A stretch of 64,000 nt of DNA. Source: Streptomyces mirabilis. GTDB taxonomy: Bacteria > Actinomycetota > Actinomycetes > Streptomycetales > Streptomycetaceae. A program made the translations under genes and the position numbers. The notes under the pieces were generated by a model that saw only the letters and a program-made list of their open reading frames with translations, did not search any database and was not told where the DNA came from. This document shows positions 8,473 to 17,226 of this stretch, piece by piece. Location of the stretch: contig NZ_CP074102.1 in assembly GCF_018310535.1 (NCBI RefSeq), positions 248,001-312,000 on the forward strand, read 5' to 3'. Numbering within the stretch: position 1 is the first letter of the stretch; each line of letters opens with the position of its first letter.

Positions 8473-8698
8473 CGGTCCTGTTGCCGTCGATTGGAGAAGG
8501 ACGTTGCTCGTCTGAGGTCTGAGACACCGCGTCCACAGTGGGCTCTCGTCGCCCCCGTGTGCGCAGCGTGCGACCTCGGCGTATGAGCCGTCCTCCGGTT
8601 TTACGGGGCCTTCTTTCCGCCCTCCTGACTGGATCGTCGTCACCTCGCGGTGTCCCGAACGCGTGCCCCTGACCGCACCCAGTAATCGCGAGGCCCTC
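8473..8698 (+). promoter_or_regulatory. long 5' leader of the ABC-F gene, possible attenuator
   Basis: The region between the predicted transcription start and ATG 8699 is about 225 nt and carries no gene. It contains GGAGAAGGACG followed by TTG CTC GTC TGA, a possible three-codon leader peptide with a good ribosome binding site, at about 8493-8515. A second possible mini-ORF begins with GTG near 8557. Several antibiotic-resistance ABC-F and erm genes are controlled by ribosome stalling in such leaders. I could not identify a clear terminator hairpin, so this is a suggestion. Confidence 0.35.
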
Positions 8699-10333
8699 AT
8701 GTCTACTTTCCCCACCTCCCTCACCTGTACCTCCCTCTCCTTCGCCTGGCCGGACGGGACCACCGTCTTCGACGACCTCCAGGTCGCCTTCGGCCCCGGC
8801 AGGACCGGGCTCGTCGGCGTCAACGGATCAGGGAAGTCGACCCTGTTGAAGCTGATCGCGGGCGAACTCACCCCGACGGACGGCACGATCCGCGTCACCG
8901 GCGAGGTCGGTTACCTGCCGCAGAACGTCACGCTCGACACCGTCCTGCGGGTCGACGAGGCGCTCGGCATCGCCGCCACGCGTGCCGCGCTGCACGCCAT
9001 CGAGGCGGGCGACGCGGCCGAGGAGCACTTCGACGTCGTCAGCGACGACTGGGACGTCGAGGAGCGGGCGCTCGCCATGCTCGGCGAACTCGGACTCGGG
9101 CACGTCGAGCTGGACCGCACCATCGGCGAGGTCTCGGGCGGCGAGTCGGTACTGCTGCGCCTGGCCGCGCTGCTGCTGCGCCGGCCGGACATCCTGCTGC
9201 TGGACGAGCCCACCAACAACCTCGACCTGTACGCGCGCCGACGGCTGTACGCGGCCGTCGAGGCCTGGTCCGGGGTCATGGTCGTGGTCAGCCACGACCG
9301 CGAACTGCTGGACCTGGTCGACCAGATCGCCGATCTGCGGTCGGGCGAGGTCACCTGGTACGGGGGCAACTTCTCCGCGTACGAGGGGGTCCTCGCCGGC
9401 GAGCAGGAGGCGGCGGAACGCATGGTGCGCGTGGCCGAGGCCGATCTGAAGAAGCAGAAGCGCGAGCTGGTCGACGCACAGGTCAAGCTCGCCCGTCGCA
9501 AGCGCTACGGCCAGAAGATGTTCGAACAGAAGCGCGAGCCGAAGATCGTCATGGGTGCGCGCAAACGGGCCGCCCAGGAGTCGGCGGGCAAGCACCGCAT
9601 CATGCACGAGGAGAAGCTCGCGGAGGCGAAGGACCGGCTCGACGACGCGGTGGAGGCCGTACGGGACGACGACGAGATCCGTGTCGACCTGCCCCATACG
9701 GCCGTACCGCCGGGCCGCACCGTCCTCACGCTGGAGAACCTGGAGCTGAGGTACGGCGCGCGCGTGAACGGTGTGTTCGATCTGCGCGGGCCCGAGCGGG
9801 TCGCGCTGATCGGGCGCAACGGCGCGGGCAAGACGACGCTGCTGCGGACGATCGCCGGGGAGCTGGAGGCCGTGTCCGGCCAGGCCGTGGCCCATGTGCC
9901 GCTGCGGTTCCTGCCTCAGCGGCTCGATGTGCTCGACGGGGAGCTGACCGTGGCAGAGAACGTGGCCCGTTTCGCGCCCGCGGCCACGAACAACCGGGTC
10001 CGGGCACGGCTCGCCCGCTTCCTGTTCAAGGGGGCGAAGGCCGACCAGCGGGCGGCGACGCTCTCCGGCGGCGAACGCTTCCGGGCGGCGCTCGCGGCGC
10101 TGATGCTCGCCGAGCCCGCGCCGCAGCTCCTGATGCTCGACGAGCCGACCAACAACCTCGACCTGGCGAGCGTCCGCCAGCTCACCACGGCGCTGGAGTC
10201 CTACGAGGGCACGCTGATCGTCGCCAGCCATGACCTGCCGTTCCTGGAGTCGATCGGAATCACACGCCGGCTGCTGCTGGAAGGAGGAGAACTGAAAGAA
10301 ACCACGGCGGAAGCTGTCGGGTATCCGACATAG
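8699..10333 (+). CDS. ABC-F family ribosomal protection/translation factor ATPase
   Basis: A 544-residue protein with two ABC domains and no membrane segments, as in the ABC-F family. Walker A motifs are GVNGSGKST (about residue 38) and GRNGAGKTT (about residue 371). Signature motifs are VSGGES and LSGGER, and both Walker B motifs end in DEPTNNLDL. A charged linker of about 80 residues lies between them. ABC-F proteins bind the ribosomal E site and either aid translation or displace antibiotics. ATG 8699 is chosen because the conserved N-terminus starts there. A strong promoter and long leader hint at inducible resistance; the drug is not predictable. Confidence 0.92.
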   Translation: MSTFPTSLTCTSLSFAWPDGTTVFDDLQVAFGPGRTGLVGVNGSGKSTLLKLIAGELTPTDGTIRVTGEVGYLPQNVTLDTVLRVDEALGIAATRAALHAIEAGDAAEEHFDVVSDDWDVEERALAMLGELGLGHVELDRTIGEVSGGESVLLRLAALLLRRPDILLLDEPTNNLDLYARRRLYAAVEAWSGVMVVVSHDRELLDLVDQIADLRSGEVTWYGGNFSAYEGVLAGEQEAAERMVRVAEADLKKQKRELVDAQVKLARRKRYGQKMFEQKREPKIVMGARKRAAQESAGKHRIMHEEKLAEAKDRLDDAVEAVRDDDEIRVDLPHTAVPPGRTVLTLENLELRYGARVNGVFDLRGPERVALIGRNGAGKTTLLRTIAGELEAVSGQAVAHVPLRFLPQRLDVLDGELTVAENVARFAPAATNNRVRARLARFLFKGAKADQRAATLSGGERFRAALAALMLAEPAPQLLMLDEPTNNLDLASVRQLTTALESYEGTLIVASHDLPFLESIGITRRLLLEGGELKETTAEAVGYPT

Positions 10334-10504
10334 CGCCGGTGCCCGGAGGCTGGCTAACGTCAGCTTTCGGGCACCGCCCCGCGTCACGTTCGGACGCGGG
10401 TCCGCCCGCCGTCCGGTCCGGGGGTGCCGAGTCGGGGGCTGTTGTGCGCGCGAACGGCGCTGCATGATGTGCGCCGACGCACCCTGCCGATTCGGAGACC
10501 GCAC

Positions 10505-11281
10505 GTGCCCAGCCAGAAAGCCCTCATCCGCAGGCCCAGTCCCCTTCTCGCCGAAGGACTGGTGACGCACATCGAGCGCGAGAAGGTGGACGTCGACCTG
10601 GCCGTCGAACAGTGGGAGGGGTACGCCGAGGCGCTGCGCACGCACGGCTGGGAGACCGTCGAGGTCGATGCGGCCGACGACTGCCCCGACTCGGTGTTCG
10701 TCGAGGACGCCGTGGTCGTCTTCCGCAATGTCGCGCTGATCTCCCGCCCCGGCGCCGAGTCCCGGCGCGCCGAGACCGCCGGGGTCGAGGAGGCCGTGGC
10801 CCGGCTGGGCTGCTCGGTGAACTGGATCTGGGAGCCGGGGACCCTGGACGGCGGTGACGTCCTGAAGGTCGGCGACACGGTGTACGTGGGCCGCGGCGGG
10901 CGCACCAACGCGGCCGGGGTCCAGCAGCTGCGGGCGGCCCTCGAACCGCTCGGGGCGCGGGTCGTGGCCGTACCCGTGACCAAGGTGCTGCATCTGAAGT
11001 CGGCGGTCACCGCGCTGCCCGACGGGACGGTGATCGGCCATGAGCCCCTGGTGGACACGCCCTCGCTGTTCCCGCGCTTCCTGCCGGTGCCGGAGGAGTC
11101 CGGGGCGCATGTCGTGCTGCTCGGCGGCGGGAAGCTGCTGATGGCGGCGAGCGCCCCGCAGACGGCGGAGCTGCTCACGGGCCTCGGTCACGAACCGGTT
11201 CTCGTGGACATCAGCGAGTTCGAGAAGCTCGAGGGCTGTGTGACATGCCTCTCGGTACGACTGAGGGAGCTGTACCTCTGA
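10505..11281 (+). CDS. ddaH: dimethylarginine dimethylaminohydrolase
   Basis: A 258-residue protein matching bacterial DDAH in length. It contains CPDSVFVEDAVVV (substrate-binding acidic loop), LDGGDVLKVGD, VYVGRGGRTNAAG, KVLHLKSAVT (catalytic His) and a C-terminal EGCVTCLSVRL with the nucleophilic Cys. The enzyme hydrolyses N-omega-methylarginines to citrulline and methylamines in the cytosol. The GTG start at 10505 directly precedes PSQKALIRRPSP, the usual N-terminus. It stands alone between the ABC-F gene and the desaturase. Confidence 0.92.
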   Translation: MPSQKALIRRPSPLLAEGLVTHIEREKVDVDLAVEQWEGYAEALRTHGWETVEVDAADDCPDSVFVEDAVVVFRNVALISRPGAESRRAETAGVEEAVARLGCSVNWIWEPGTLDGGDVLKVGDTVYVGRGGRTNAAGVQQLRAALEPLGARVVAVPVTKVLHLKSAVTALPDGTVIGHEPLVDTPSLFPRFLPVPEESGAHVVLLGGGKLLMAASAPQTAELLTGLGHEPVLVDISEFEKLEGCVTCLSVRLRELYL

Positions 11282-11340
11282 GCACGCCCGCTCCCCGCTG
11301 GGACCCCCACTGATCAGGCACTCTTTACAGCACACTTAAC

Positions 11341-11385
11341 CTACGGTTTCGTAACCTACGGATACGTAGCCTACGATGCCGTAGG
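11341..11385. promoter_or_regulatory. three tandem 15-bp palindromic operators before the desaturase gene
   Basis: The sequence consists of three consecutive 15-bp units starting at 11341, 11356 and 11371, each of form CTACG-N4-CGTAR. The second (CTACGGATACGTAG) and third (CTACGATGCCGTAG) are perfect inverted repeats, the first ends in CGTAA. The array lies 90-135 bp upstream of the desaturase start and overlaps the expected promoter. Exact 15-bp phasing of three dyads suggests cooperative binding of a TetR- or MarR-type repressor sensing acyl chains. Confidence 0.65.
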
Positions 11386-11475
11386 TTTCGTCTCCGCTCG
11401 GAAACTCGCCGAGTGACTCGCTCGGCAACCCGCTCAGTAACTCGCTCGATATTTTCACGTCCCCCTGGAGCACCC

Positions 11476-12453
11476 GTGACGATCACTTCTCCCCACCTTG
11501 GCAGCCCGTCCGCCGCCTGGACCGACGCTCGGCTGCTGTACGCGCTGGAAGAAGTGGTCGAGACCGAGCTCAACCGCCACCTCAAGGTGGCCAAGGACTG
11601 GATGCCGCACGAGTACGTGCCGTTCAGCGACGCCCGCAACTTCCCCGGCTTCTTCGAGGACGGCGAGGCCTGGGGCAAGGAGCAGTCCAAGGTCACGGAG
11701 ATCGGCCGGATCGCGCTGGTCGTCAACCTGCTCACCGAGGACAACCTGCCGAGCTACCACCACGAGATCGCCGCACTCTTCGGCCGTGACGGCGCCTGGG
11801 GCACCTGGGTGCACCGCTGGACCGCGGAGGAGGGCCGGCACGGCATCGTGATGCGCGACTACCTGCTCGCTTCCCGCGCCGTCGACCCCGACAAGCTCGA
11901 GGCGTTCCGTATGGCGCACATGAACGAGGGCTTCGAGTCGGACAACCGCCACTCGATGCTGCACACGGTCGCGTACGTCGCCTTCCAGGAGCTCGCGACC
12001 CGCGTCTCGCACCGCAACACCGGTCACCAGTCGGGCGACCCGGTCTGCGACCGCATGCTGGCGCGCATCGCGACCGACGAGAACCTGCACATGGTCTTCT
12101 ACCGGAACCTGCTCAAGGCCGCGTTCGAGCTGGCCCCCGACCTGAGCATGCAGGCCGTCCGCGACGTCATCGTCAACTTCCGGATGCCCGGACACGGCAT
12201 GCCCGGTTTCGAGCGCGCCGCCGCGCAGATGGCCATCGGCGAGGTCTACAACATGCGCATCCACCACGACGACGTGCTGCAGCCGGTGCTGCGCCACCTG
12301 AAGGTCCTGGAGATGGACGGCCTCGGCCCCGAGGGCCTGCAGGCCCAGGAGGAGCTCGGCTTCTTCATGGGCGGCCTGGACGCGGAGGCCTCGAAGTTCG
12401 ACGAGAAGCTCGCGACCCGCAAGGCGCGGATGGCCGCGCGCGCCGCCGGCTGA
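11476..12453 (+). CDS. acyl-ACP desaturase (ferritin-like diiron, FA_desaturase_2)
   Basis: A 325-residue soluble desaturase. Diiron ligands are visible as RWTAEEGRHGIVMRDYL (ExxH) and ARIATDENLHMVFYRNLL (ExxH), with the upstream EDNLPSYHHEIA segment supplying a further site. The family inserts a double bond into acyl carrier protein-bound fatty acids using ferredoxin and O2, adjusting membrane fluidity. GTG 11476 follows CTGGAG and precedes the conserved N-terminus. Three tandem palindromes upstream indicate repressor control. It is convergent with the large helical-repeat gene. Confidence 0.92.
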   Translation: MTITSPHLGSPSAAWTDARLLYALEEVVETELNRHLKVAKDWMPHEYVPFSDARNFPGFFEDGEAWGKEQSKVTEIGRIALVVNLLTEDNLPSYHHEIAALFGRDGAWGTWVHRWTAEEGRHGIVMRDYLLASRAVDPDKLEAFRMAHMNEGFESDNRHSMLHTVAYVAFQELATRVSHRNTGHQSGDPVCDRMLARIATDENLHMVFYRNLLKAAFELAPDLSMQAVRDVIVNFRMPGHGMPGFERAAAQMAIGEVYNMRIHHDDVLQPVLRHLKVLEMDGLGPEGLQAQEELGFFMGGLDAEASKFDEKLATRKARMAARAAG

Positions 12454-12474
12454 CCCTCTCCGGTCGAAGCCGCC

Positions 12475-15400
12475 TCACTCGTACGCCGTCACCTGGTCCA
12501 GCGCCGCGTCCCGCACGTCGGCCACCGGGTGGCGGCGCAGTGCTCTCAGCCGCTCCCGCCAGGGCGCGGCCCAGCCCGTGCGGGCGCCGATCGCCCCGGT
12601 GACGGCCGCCGCGAGCAGTCCCTCGCCGTGACCGCCGTGCGCGTCCAGCCGCCGCACCACGTCCAGCAGGACGTCGGGATCCCCCTCGTGCGCCTGCCGC
12701 CGCAGTCGCTCCCCGAGCTCCTGGGCCGTCCGTGCGGCCAGCGCCGGGCGTCCCTCGGTGAGGGCGGCCAGGCGCCGCAGGTCCCCCGGTTCCCCGTCCA
12801 GGTCCAGGTGGAACGCCGTGATCGCGACCGCCTGCGGTACGAAGGCGTCGTACCCGGCGAGCAGCTCGCCGGCGGCGAGAGCCGCGGGCCGGATGGGTCG
12901 CGGGGCCGTCCTGGCCTGCTGGGCGAGGCGCACGACGAGGTGGTCGACGCGCCGCCTGGCCGGTCGGTCGCGCCGCTCGCCGGCATCGGCACGGCCGGTC
13001 TCCTCCGTCGCAGCGGCCGTCTCCGCCTCCGCCAGCGCCCGCAGCGCCTCCTGAAGGCCCCGGCCGCCGCGCGGTGAGCCCGCCGCCGCGGTCACCAGGC
13101 CATTGGCCGCCGCGCGCCAGCCGATGCGTCCCGTCAGATCGGTGACGGCGTCGGCGAGGACCGTCGGCGACTCGGGGGACCAGGGCGCCCAGCGGGCCAG
13201 GGCGTCGAAGGCGAGGGTGGCGGTCTCGGGGTCGTCGGTGGACGACACGTCGCGGACCAGCCCGGCGTACCGCTCGCGGTGGGGCTCGGGCAGGTCAAGC
13301 GGGGTGACGCGCAGGATCGCGGTACGGAGCACCGGCTCGGCGCCCGCGGCATCGCGCAGCAGGCCCCACACCGGTTCCTCGGCGAGCAGGCCGCCCGCGA
13401 AGGCGACGATGGCCGCGCGGACGTCGACATGGGTGCCCGGCGCCGCGTACGCCTCGGTCAGCAGCGCCGCCGCCCGTGGCATCGGGAGCCGTACGGCGGC
13501 GAGCCGGGCGGCCTCCTTGCGGCTGGTCACCTTGGCGCGCGGCGCGAAGAGCACCGCGCGCAGCTCTGCGGCCAGCAGCGAGGGTGCCGCGTACCGGGAT
13601 GCCTGCGTGGCCGCGTAGACCGCGACCCGCGCCCGCTCGCCACCCACGTGCGCCAGCAACTCGGGCAGCGCGTCGGCGGGCCGGTCCGTACGGGCGAGTG
13701 CGGCGAGCGCCGCCTCGGCGAGCGGCACGTGCGCGGAATCGGTCCAGTGACGTACGAGATCGGCGCCGCGACCCGGGACAAGGGCGGCCTGCGCGACGGC
13801 TGCGGCACGCACGAAGAGCGGCAGCGCGGCGTCCTCGGCACGGTCCGCCAACTGTCGTGCCACCGCGCGCTGTTGGCGTGGTACCCAGCGCCGTATGTCA
13901 CGGACCACCGGTACGGTCCAGGGGGTGCCCGTGGTCAGGAAGCGGCCGTACGGAGGAGCCTCGGCGAGCAGCGGGTCGAGCAGATCGGTGCGGCGCCGGG
14001 TGACGATCCCCACGACGGGCCACAGCACGCCCGCGGACAGTTCGAACGCGAGTACGCGGGCCACCCGTTCGTCGCGGGTCGCGGGCGGCTCGAGCCACAG
14101 TTCGACCGCACAGCGCATGGTCACGTCGTCGCCGTACCGGATGGCCTGCCAGAGCAGGTCCTGCAGTTCGGGCATACCGGCGGCGCGCCGTCCCACCGCA
14201 CGGGCGAGCGTGAAGGCGAGGCTGTAGTCGGCCTTTTCCGCGCCCGCCTCGATCCAGGGGCGCAGGGCCTCGTACACCTGGTGCTCCTGGCCCCGCCGCA
14301 GGGTCGTGTCGAGGCGGCCGAGGTCGACGTCACCGGTGCTGCCGGATATCCGGACCAGGGTGCGCAGGGCCCAGTTCACCAACTCCCGCCGCCCGCCCGC
14401 CGCGTGCTCGCGCAGGACGGACAGGGCGAGGCGACTGAGATTCTGCCGGGTGGCGGGCGAGGAGTCGCGGGCCTCGACGGCGTCCGCGGCGATACGGTCG
14501 AGGTGCGGCTCGGCGTCCTCGGTGAACAGCGCGGGCCGTACCCCGGACAGTGCGCCGAGCGCGGCCGAGCGTACCGGGTCGTGTTCGTTGCGCAGCCGGC
14601 CCATCTCCTCCAGGACGGAGGTGACGGCCGCGCTGTCGCCGGAGCCGGCGGCGTTGCGGATGAGCAACGGCCAGGCCTCGGCACGGTCTTCGGCGGCCGG
14701 GCGGCGGGTGGCCTCGACGAGTCGGGCGCGCGCCTCCGCGACGGGCAGGAAGGAATCGGCGAGCAGCAGGGAGTTCCAGAGGGCGCCGCGCTCGCGTGCG
14801 ACGGCGGCCATGCGGCGGGCCTCCTCCGCCACACAACTGCGCGGCAGGACGTCGAGGATGACCGCGTCGATGGTGACGTTTCCGGCTCCACGACCTTCCT
14901 GCGCGGCCTGGTAGAAGGCGTGGCGTCGCGCAGGCGGCAGCGCCTTCACGAGCGGCGCGAGATCCCCCCAGTCGGCCAAGACCTGGCTGAATGCCAGGAG
15001 TTCGGGTGCGTCGGAACGGGCAAGCCTGCGCAGCACGGCGGGGCTCAGGGCCCGATAGCGGCGCGCGGCGAATCCGGCGGGGGTGAGCAGCAGCCGCAGC
15101 AGCCCGCTCGGGTCGGTCGCCGCGAACCGCGGAAAGTGGTCGTGCAGTTGGAGAGGCAGGGTGGCGGGCCCGAAGCGTTCGAGAAGGTCGAGCACGCGCA
15201 GGGGCTCCGCCGCGACCGTGGCGGCCACACCTGGGACGTACCGGCCCCACCAGGTGTCCCGCAGGGCCTCGGGGAGCGCCGCCAACTCGTCTTCGGCGAC
15301 GTCGAGAAGGGTGCCGGGATGCCGCCTGGCGAGGGCCTTCCAGCCGGTGACGGCGTGGAAGAGTTCGGGCAGCAGCCGGGCGACCGTCTCCGGCGCGCAC

Positions 15401-15843
15401 CCCGGCAGCAGGCGGGCCGCCTCCGCGTCGCCCCAGTCCCGCCGCAGCCCCGGCAGCAGCCGCTCGGCCAGTGCGGTGCGCCGTCCCACGACGATCGCGC
15501 GCAACAGCTCCCTGCGGACCGCCTCTGGAGCGTCGTCGAGCGCCGACTCGTAGGCGGAGTCGGGTACTTGGAGGCTGTCCGCGACCCGGAGAGCCTGTCC
15601 GCGCACGAAGGCGTCCGGGTCGGCGATGCGGTCCGCGATCCACTCGGCGTCGCCGCCGACGGCGGCCGCGACGACGGCGATCCCCCGTTCGTACGGTCCG
15701 CGGGATTCGAGTTCTTCCAGGACGGGCCGCAGCGGGACCGGCTCCCGCACCCGCAGGGCGAGTTCGCGCATGCGCTGGGGGAAGGGCAGCGGGTCGAGGG
15801 CGTTGAGCAGACTTTCGGCGTGCCGCTGCGGGGTGCGATCCAT
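12475..15843 (-). CDS. very large helical (HEAT-like) repeat protein of unknown function
   Basis: A 1,122-residue protein with no signal peptide or clear membrane segment. Nearly the whole length is Leu/Ala/Arg-rich paired helices, e.g. DPDAFVRGQALRVADS, EAVRRELLRAIVVG, RTALAERLLPGLRRD, and a C-terminal HPVADVRDAALDQV, which is the spacing of HEAT/ARM-type solenoids. No enzymatic motif is seen. Such scaffolds bind proteins or nucleic acids. It is the last gene of a minus-strand locus: tRNA-like gene, LRR protein and SDR protein lie directly upstream, the nearest tRNA-like gene 95 bp from its ATG. I do not recognise a characterised homologue. Confidence 0.8.
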   Translation of the reverse strand: MDRTPQRHAESLLNALDPLPFPQRMRELALRVREPVPLRPVLEELESRGPYERGIAVVAAAVGGDAEWIADRIADPDAFVRGQALRVADSLQVPDSAYESALDDAPEAVRRELLRAIVVGRRTALAERLLPGLRRDWGDAEAARLLPGCAPETVARLLPELFHAVTGWKALARRHPGTLLDVAEDELAALPEALRDTWWGRYVPGVAATVAAEPLRVLDLLERFGPATLPLQLHDHFPRFAATDPSGLLRLLLTPAGFAARRYRALSPAVLRRLARSDAPELLAFSQVLADWGDLAPLVKALPPARRHAFYQAAQEGRGAGNVTIDAVILDVLPRSCVAEEARRMAAVARERGALWNSLLLADSFLPVAEARARLVEATRRPAAEDRAEAWPLLIRNAAGSGDSAAVTSVLEEMGRLRNEHDPVRSAALGALSGVRPALFTEDAEPHLDRIAADAVEARDSSPATRQNLSRLALSVLREHAAGGRRELVNWALRTLVRISGSTGDVDLGRLDTTLRRGQEHQVYEALRPWIEAGAEKADYSLAFTLARAVGRRAAGMPELQDLLWQAIRYGDDVTMRCAVELWLEPPATRDERVARVLAFELSAGVLWPVVGIVTRRRTDLLDPLLAEAPPYGRFLTTGTPWTVPVVRDIRRWVPRQQRAVARQLADRAEDAALPLFVRAAAVAQAALVPGRGADLVRHWTDSAHVPLAEAALAALARTDRPADALPELLAHVGGERARVAVYAATQASRYAAPSLLAAELRAVLFAPRAKVTSRKEAARLAAVRLPMPRAAALLTEAYAAPGTHVDVRAAIVAFAGGLLAEEPVWGLLRDAAGAEPVLRTAILRVTPLDLPEPHRERYAGLVRDVSSTDDPETATLAFDALARWAPWSPESPTVLADAVTDLTGRIGWRAAANGLVTAAAGSPRGGRGLQEALRALAEAETAAATEETGRADAGERRDRPARRRVDHLVVRLAQQARTAPRPIRPAALAAGELLAGYDAFVPQAVAITAFHLDLDGEPGDLRRLAALTEGRPALAARTAQELGERLRRQAHEGDPDVLLDVVRRLDAHGGHGEGLLAAAVTGAIGARTGWAAPWRERLRALRRHPVADVRDAALDQVTAYE

Positions 15844-15938
15844 GCGGGGATTGTGCCTGCTGAAGTACGCGCGGCGTACTGATTTCCCGGTGCGCTCCGG
15901 CGGGCCGGGGCCATCGCCCGAAACCCTGGGGGAAGGGG

Positions 15939-16012
15939 GCAGGGCGGCTGGATTCGAACCAGCGTGTTCCGGTTTTGGAGACCAGGTGCGCCTGCCTCTG
16001 CGCTACGGCCCC
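15939..16012 (-). tRNA. unusual tRNA-like gene, anticodon CCA (Trp)
   Basis: On the minus strand a cloverleaf can be drawn: TA at positions 8-9, D stem GCGC/GCGC with loop AGAGGCAG, anticodon stem CTGGT/ACCGG with loop CTCCAAA (anticodon CCA), and T arm GCTGG-TTCGAAT-CCAGC. The acceptor is poor: GGGGCCG against CGCCCTG leaves a G-G and a C-C mismatch. An alternative 6-bp pairing uses AGGGCG further 5', which would leave extra bases before the D arm. There is also an extra base before the anticodon stem. CCA is not encoded. The anticodon arm resembles ordinary tRNA-Trp. It lies 11 bp from the LRR stop. Confidence 0.6.
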
Positions 16013-16023
16013 GCCCTTGAGGC

Positions 16024-17226
16024 CTAGCGTAGCGGCGCCGTGCGGTGGACGCTGCGTACGGCGGCGACGTCGGCGGGGACCGACGGCATCGGGATGTGCG
16101 CGCTGAGCGCGTCCAGGCGCCGCTTCACACTGGTCGCGATGGACTGCCCCAGCACGAAGCGGGTCGCGGTCGCGGCGCGCGGGGCGGTGTCGAGGAGACG
16201 ATGGGCCTCGCGGCTGCGCATGCCGGTGTGGGAGAGGACGAGGTGGGTGAGGCGGTGTTCGGCGCTCGCGAGGGTGTGTGCGATGTCGGTGGCCGCGGTG
16301 AGGTCGACGCGGTTGTCGGCGGCGCCGAGCACCGCGGCCGCCCGCACCCGCCCGAGGTCGAGCAGGGCGACCCCCGCCGCGGTCGCCGCCGCCACCAGCC
16401 GGGCGGCGGCGTTCGGCCCGATGCCGTTGCTGGCGACGGAGAGCCGGGCGAGCCGTCCGTGCGGTGCCCGTGCCAGCGCGTCGGAGAGACGCAGCGCGCC
16501 CACGTCGCCCAACTGTGCGGCGGATACGTAGAGTTCGTCCACCGCGCCCTCGGCGATCAGCGCGGACAGCGGCACCGCACCCGCCGCGCCCAGCGGATTG
16601 CCGCCCACGAACAACCGCTCGATGCGGCGGCCGTTCTGCGTCGCGGCGAGGAGGGCGTCGGCGAGGACGACGGCGCCCGTCGCGTCGAGCCCGGTCTGCA
16701 CGAGGTCGAGCGTGCGCAACGATCGTGCGGCCTCGACGAGTTCGGCCGCGGCACGCCCTCCCCCGCTGCCGAGCGGGTTGCGTTTGAGCCAGACGCCCGT
16801 GACGACGCGCGGTGAGGCACGGAGGTTGTCGGCGATGCGGCAGGCGCCGCCCGCGGTGATCCCGTTGCAGCCGAGGTACAGCGTCTCGACCTCGGCACGC
16901 GCGGCGACCGCGGCGGCACCCTCGTCGCCGAGCCCGTCGGTGCCGAGCAGCAAGTGCCGTACGGGAGAGGGTCCGTCCGAGACGGCGGACATCTCGGAGA
17001 GGGCCTCGGCGACCAGCGCCGCGCCCCGCGCTCCGAGTCCCTGCTTGCACAGGTCGAGGCGCCCGTCGGGCAGCGCCGTACCGGCCGTGAAGTCCAGCCG
17101 CTCGCCGGCCGGGCGCCCGTCGCGCAACCAGTCGAGCAGCGGGGCGAGTTCGGTCAAAGGGCGCGGTACGACCGCCGGTACGCCCGCGAACCGCGGGTCC
17201 GGCCTCCGCTCCGGCTCGGTCACCAT
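16024..17226 (-). CDS. leucine-rich-repeat (ribonuclease-inhibitor-type) protein
   Basis: A 400-residue protein containing about eight repeats of ribonuclease-inhibitor style: VRHLLLGTDGLGDEGAAAVA, VETLYLGCNGITAGGACRIA, LRTLDLVQTGLDATGAVVLA, IERLFVGGNPLGAAGAVPLS and LARLSVASNGIGPNAAARLV, spaced 28-50 residues. There is no signal peptide, so it is probably a cytosolic binding scaffold. Its ATG (17226) overlaps the stop of the SDR gene as ATGGTGA and is preceded by AGGAGGCGGA, so translation is probably coupled to the SDR protein. Next in line is the CCA tRNA-like gene. Function unknown. Confidence 0.83.
   Translation of the reverse strand: MVTEPERRPDPRFAGVPAVVPRPLTELAPLLDWLRDGRPAGERLDFTAGTALPDGRLDLCKQGLGARGAALVAEALSEMSAVSDGPSPVRHLLLGTDGLGDEGAAAVAARAEVETLYLGCNGITAGGACRIADNLRASPRVVTGVWLKRNPLGSGGGRAAAELVEAARSLRTLDLVQTGLDATGAVVLADALLAATQNGRRIERLFVGGNPLGAAGAVPLSALIAEGAVDELYVSAAQLGDVGALRLSDALARAPHGRLARLSVASNGIGPNAAARLVAAATAAGVALLDLGRVRAAAVLGAADNRVDLTAATDIAHTLASAEHRLTHLVLSHTGMRSREAHRLLDTAPRAATATRFVLGQSIATSVKRRLDALSAHIPMPSVPADVAAVRSVHRTAPLR

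Noticed and set aside
12529..15882. Long plus-strand open frames antisense to the helical-repeat gene
   Set aside because: Third-position GC bias belongs to the minus-strand frame; plus-strand translations are Gly/Arg-rich without motifs.
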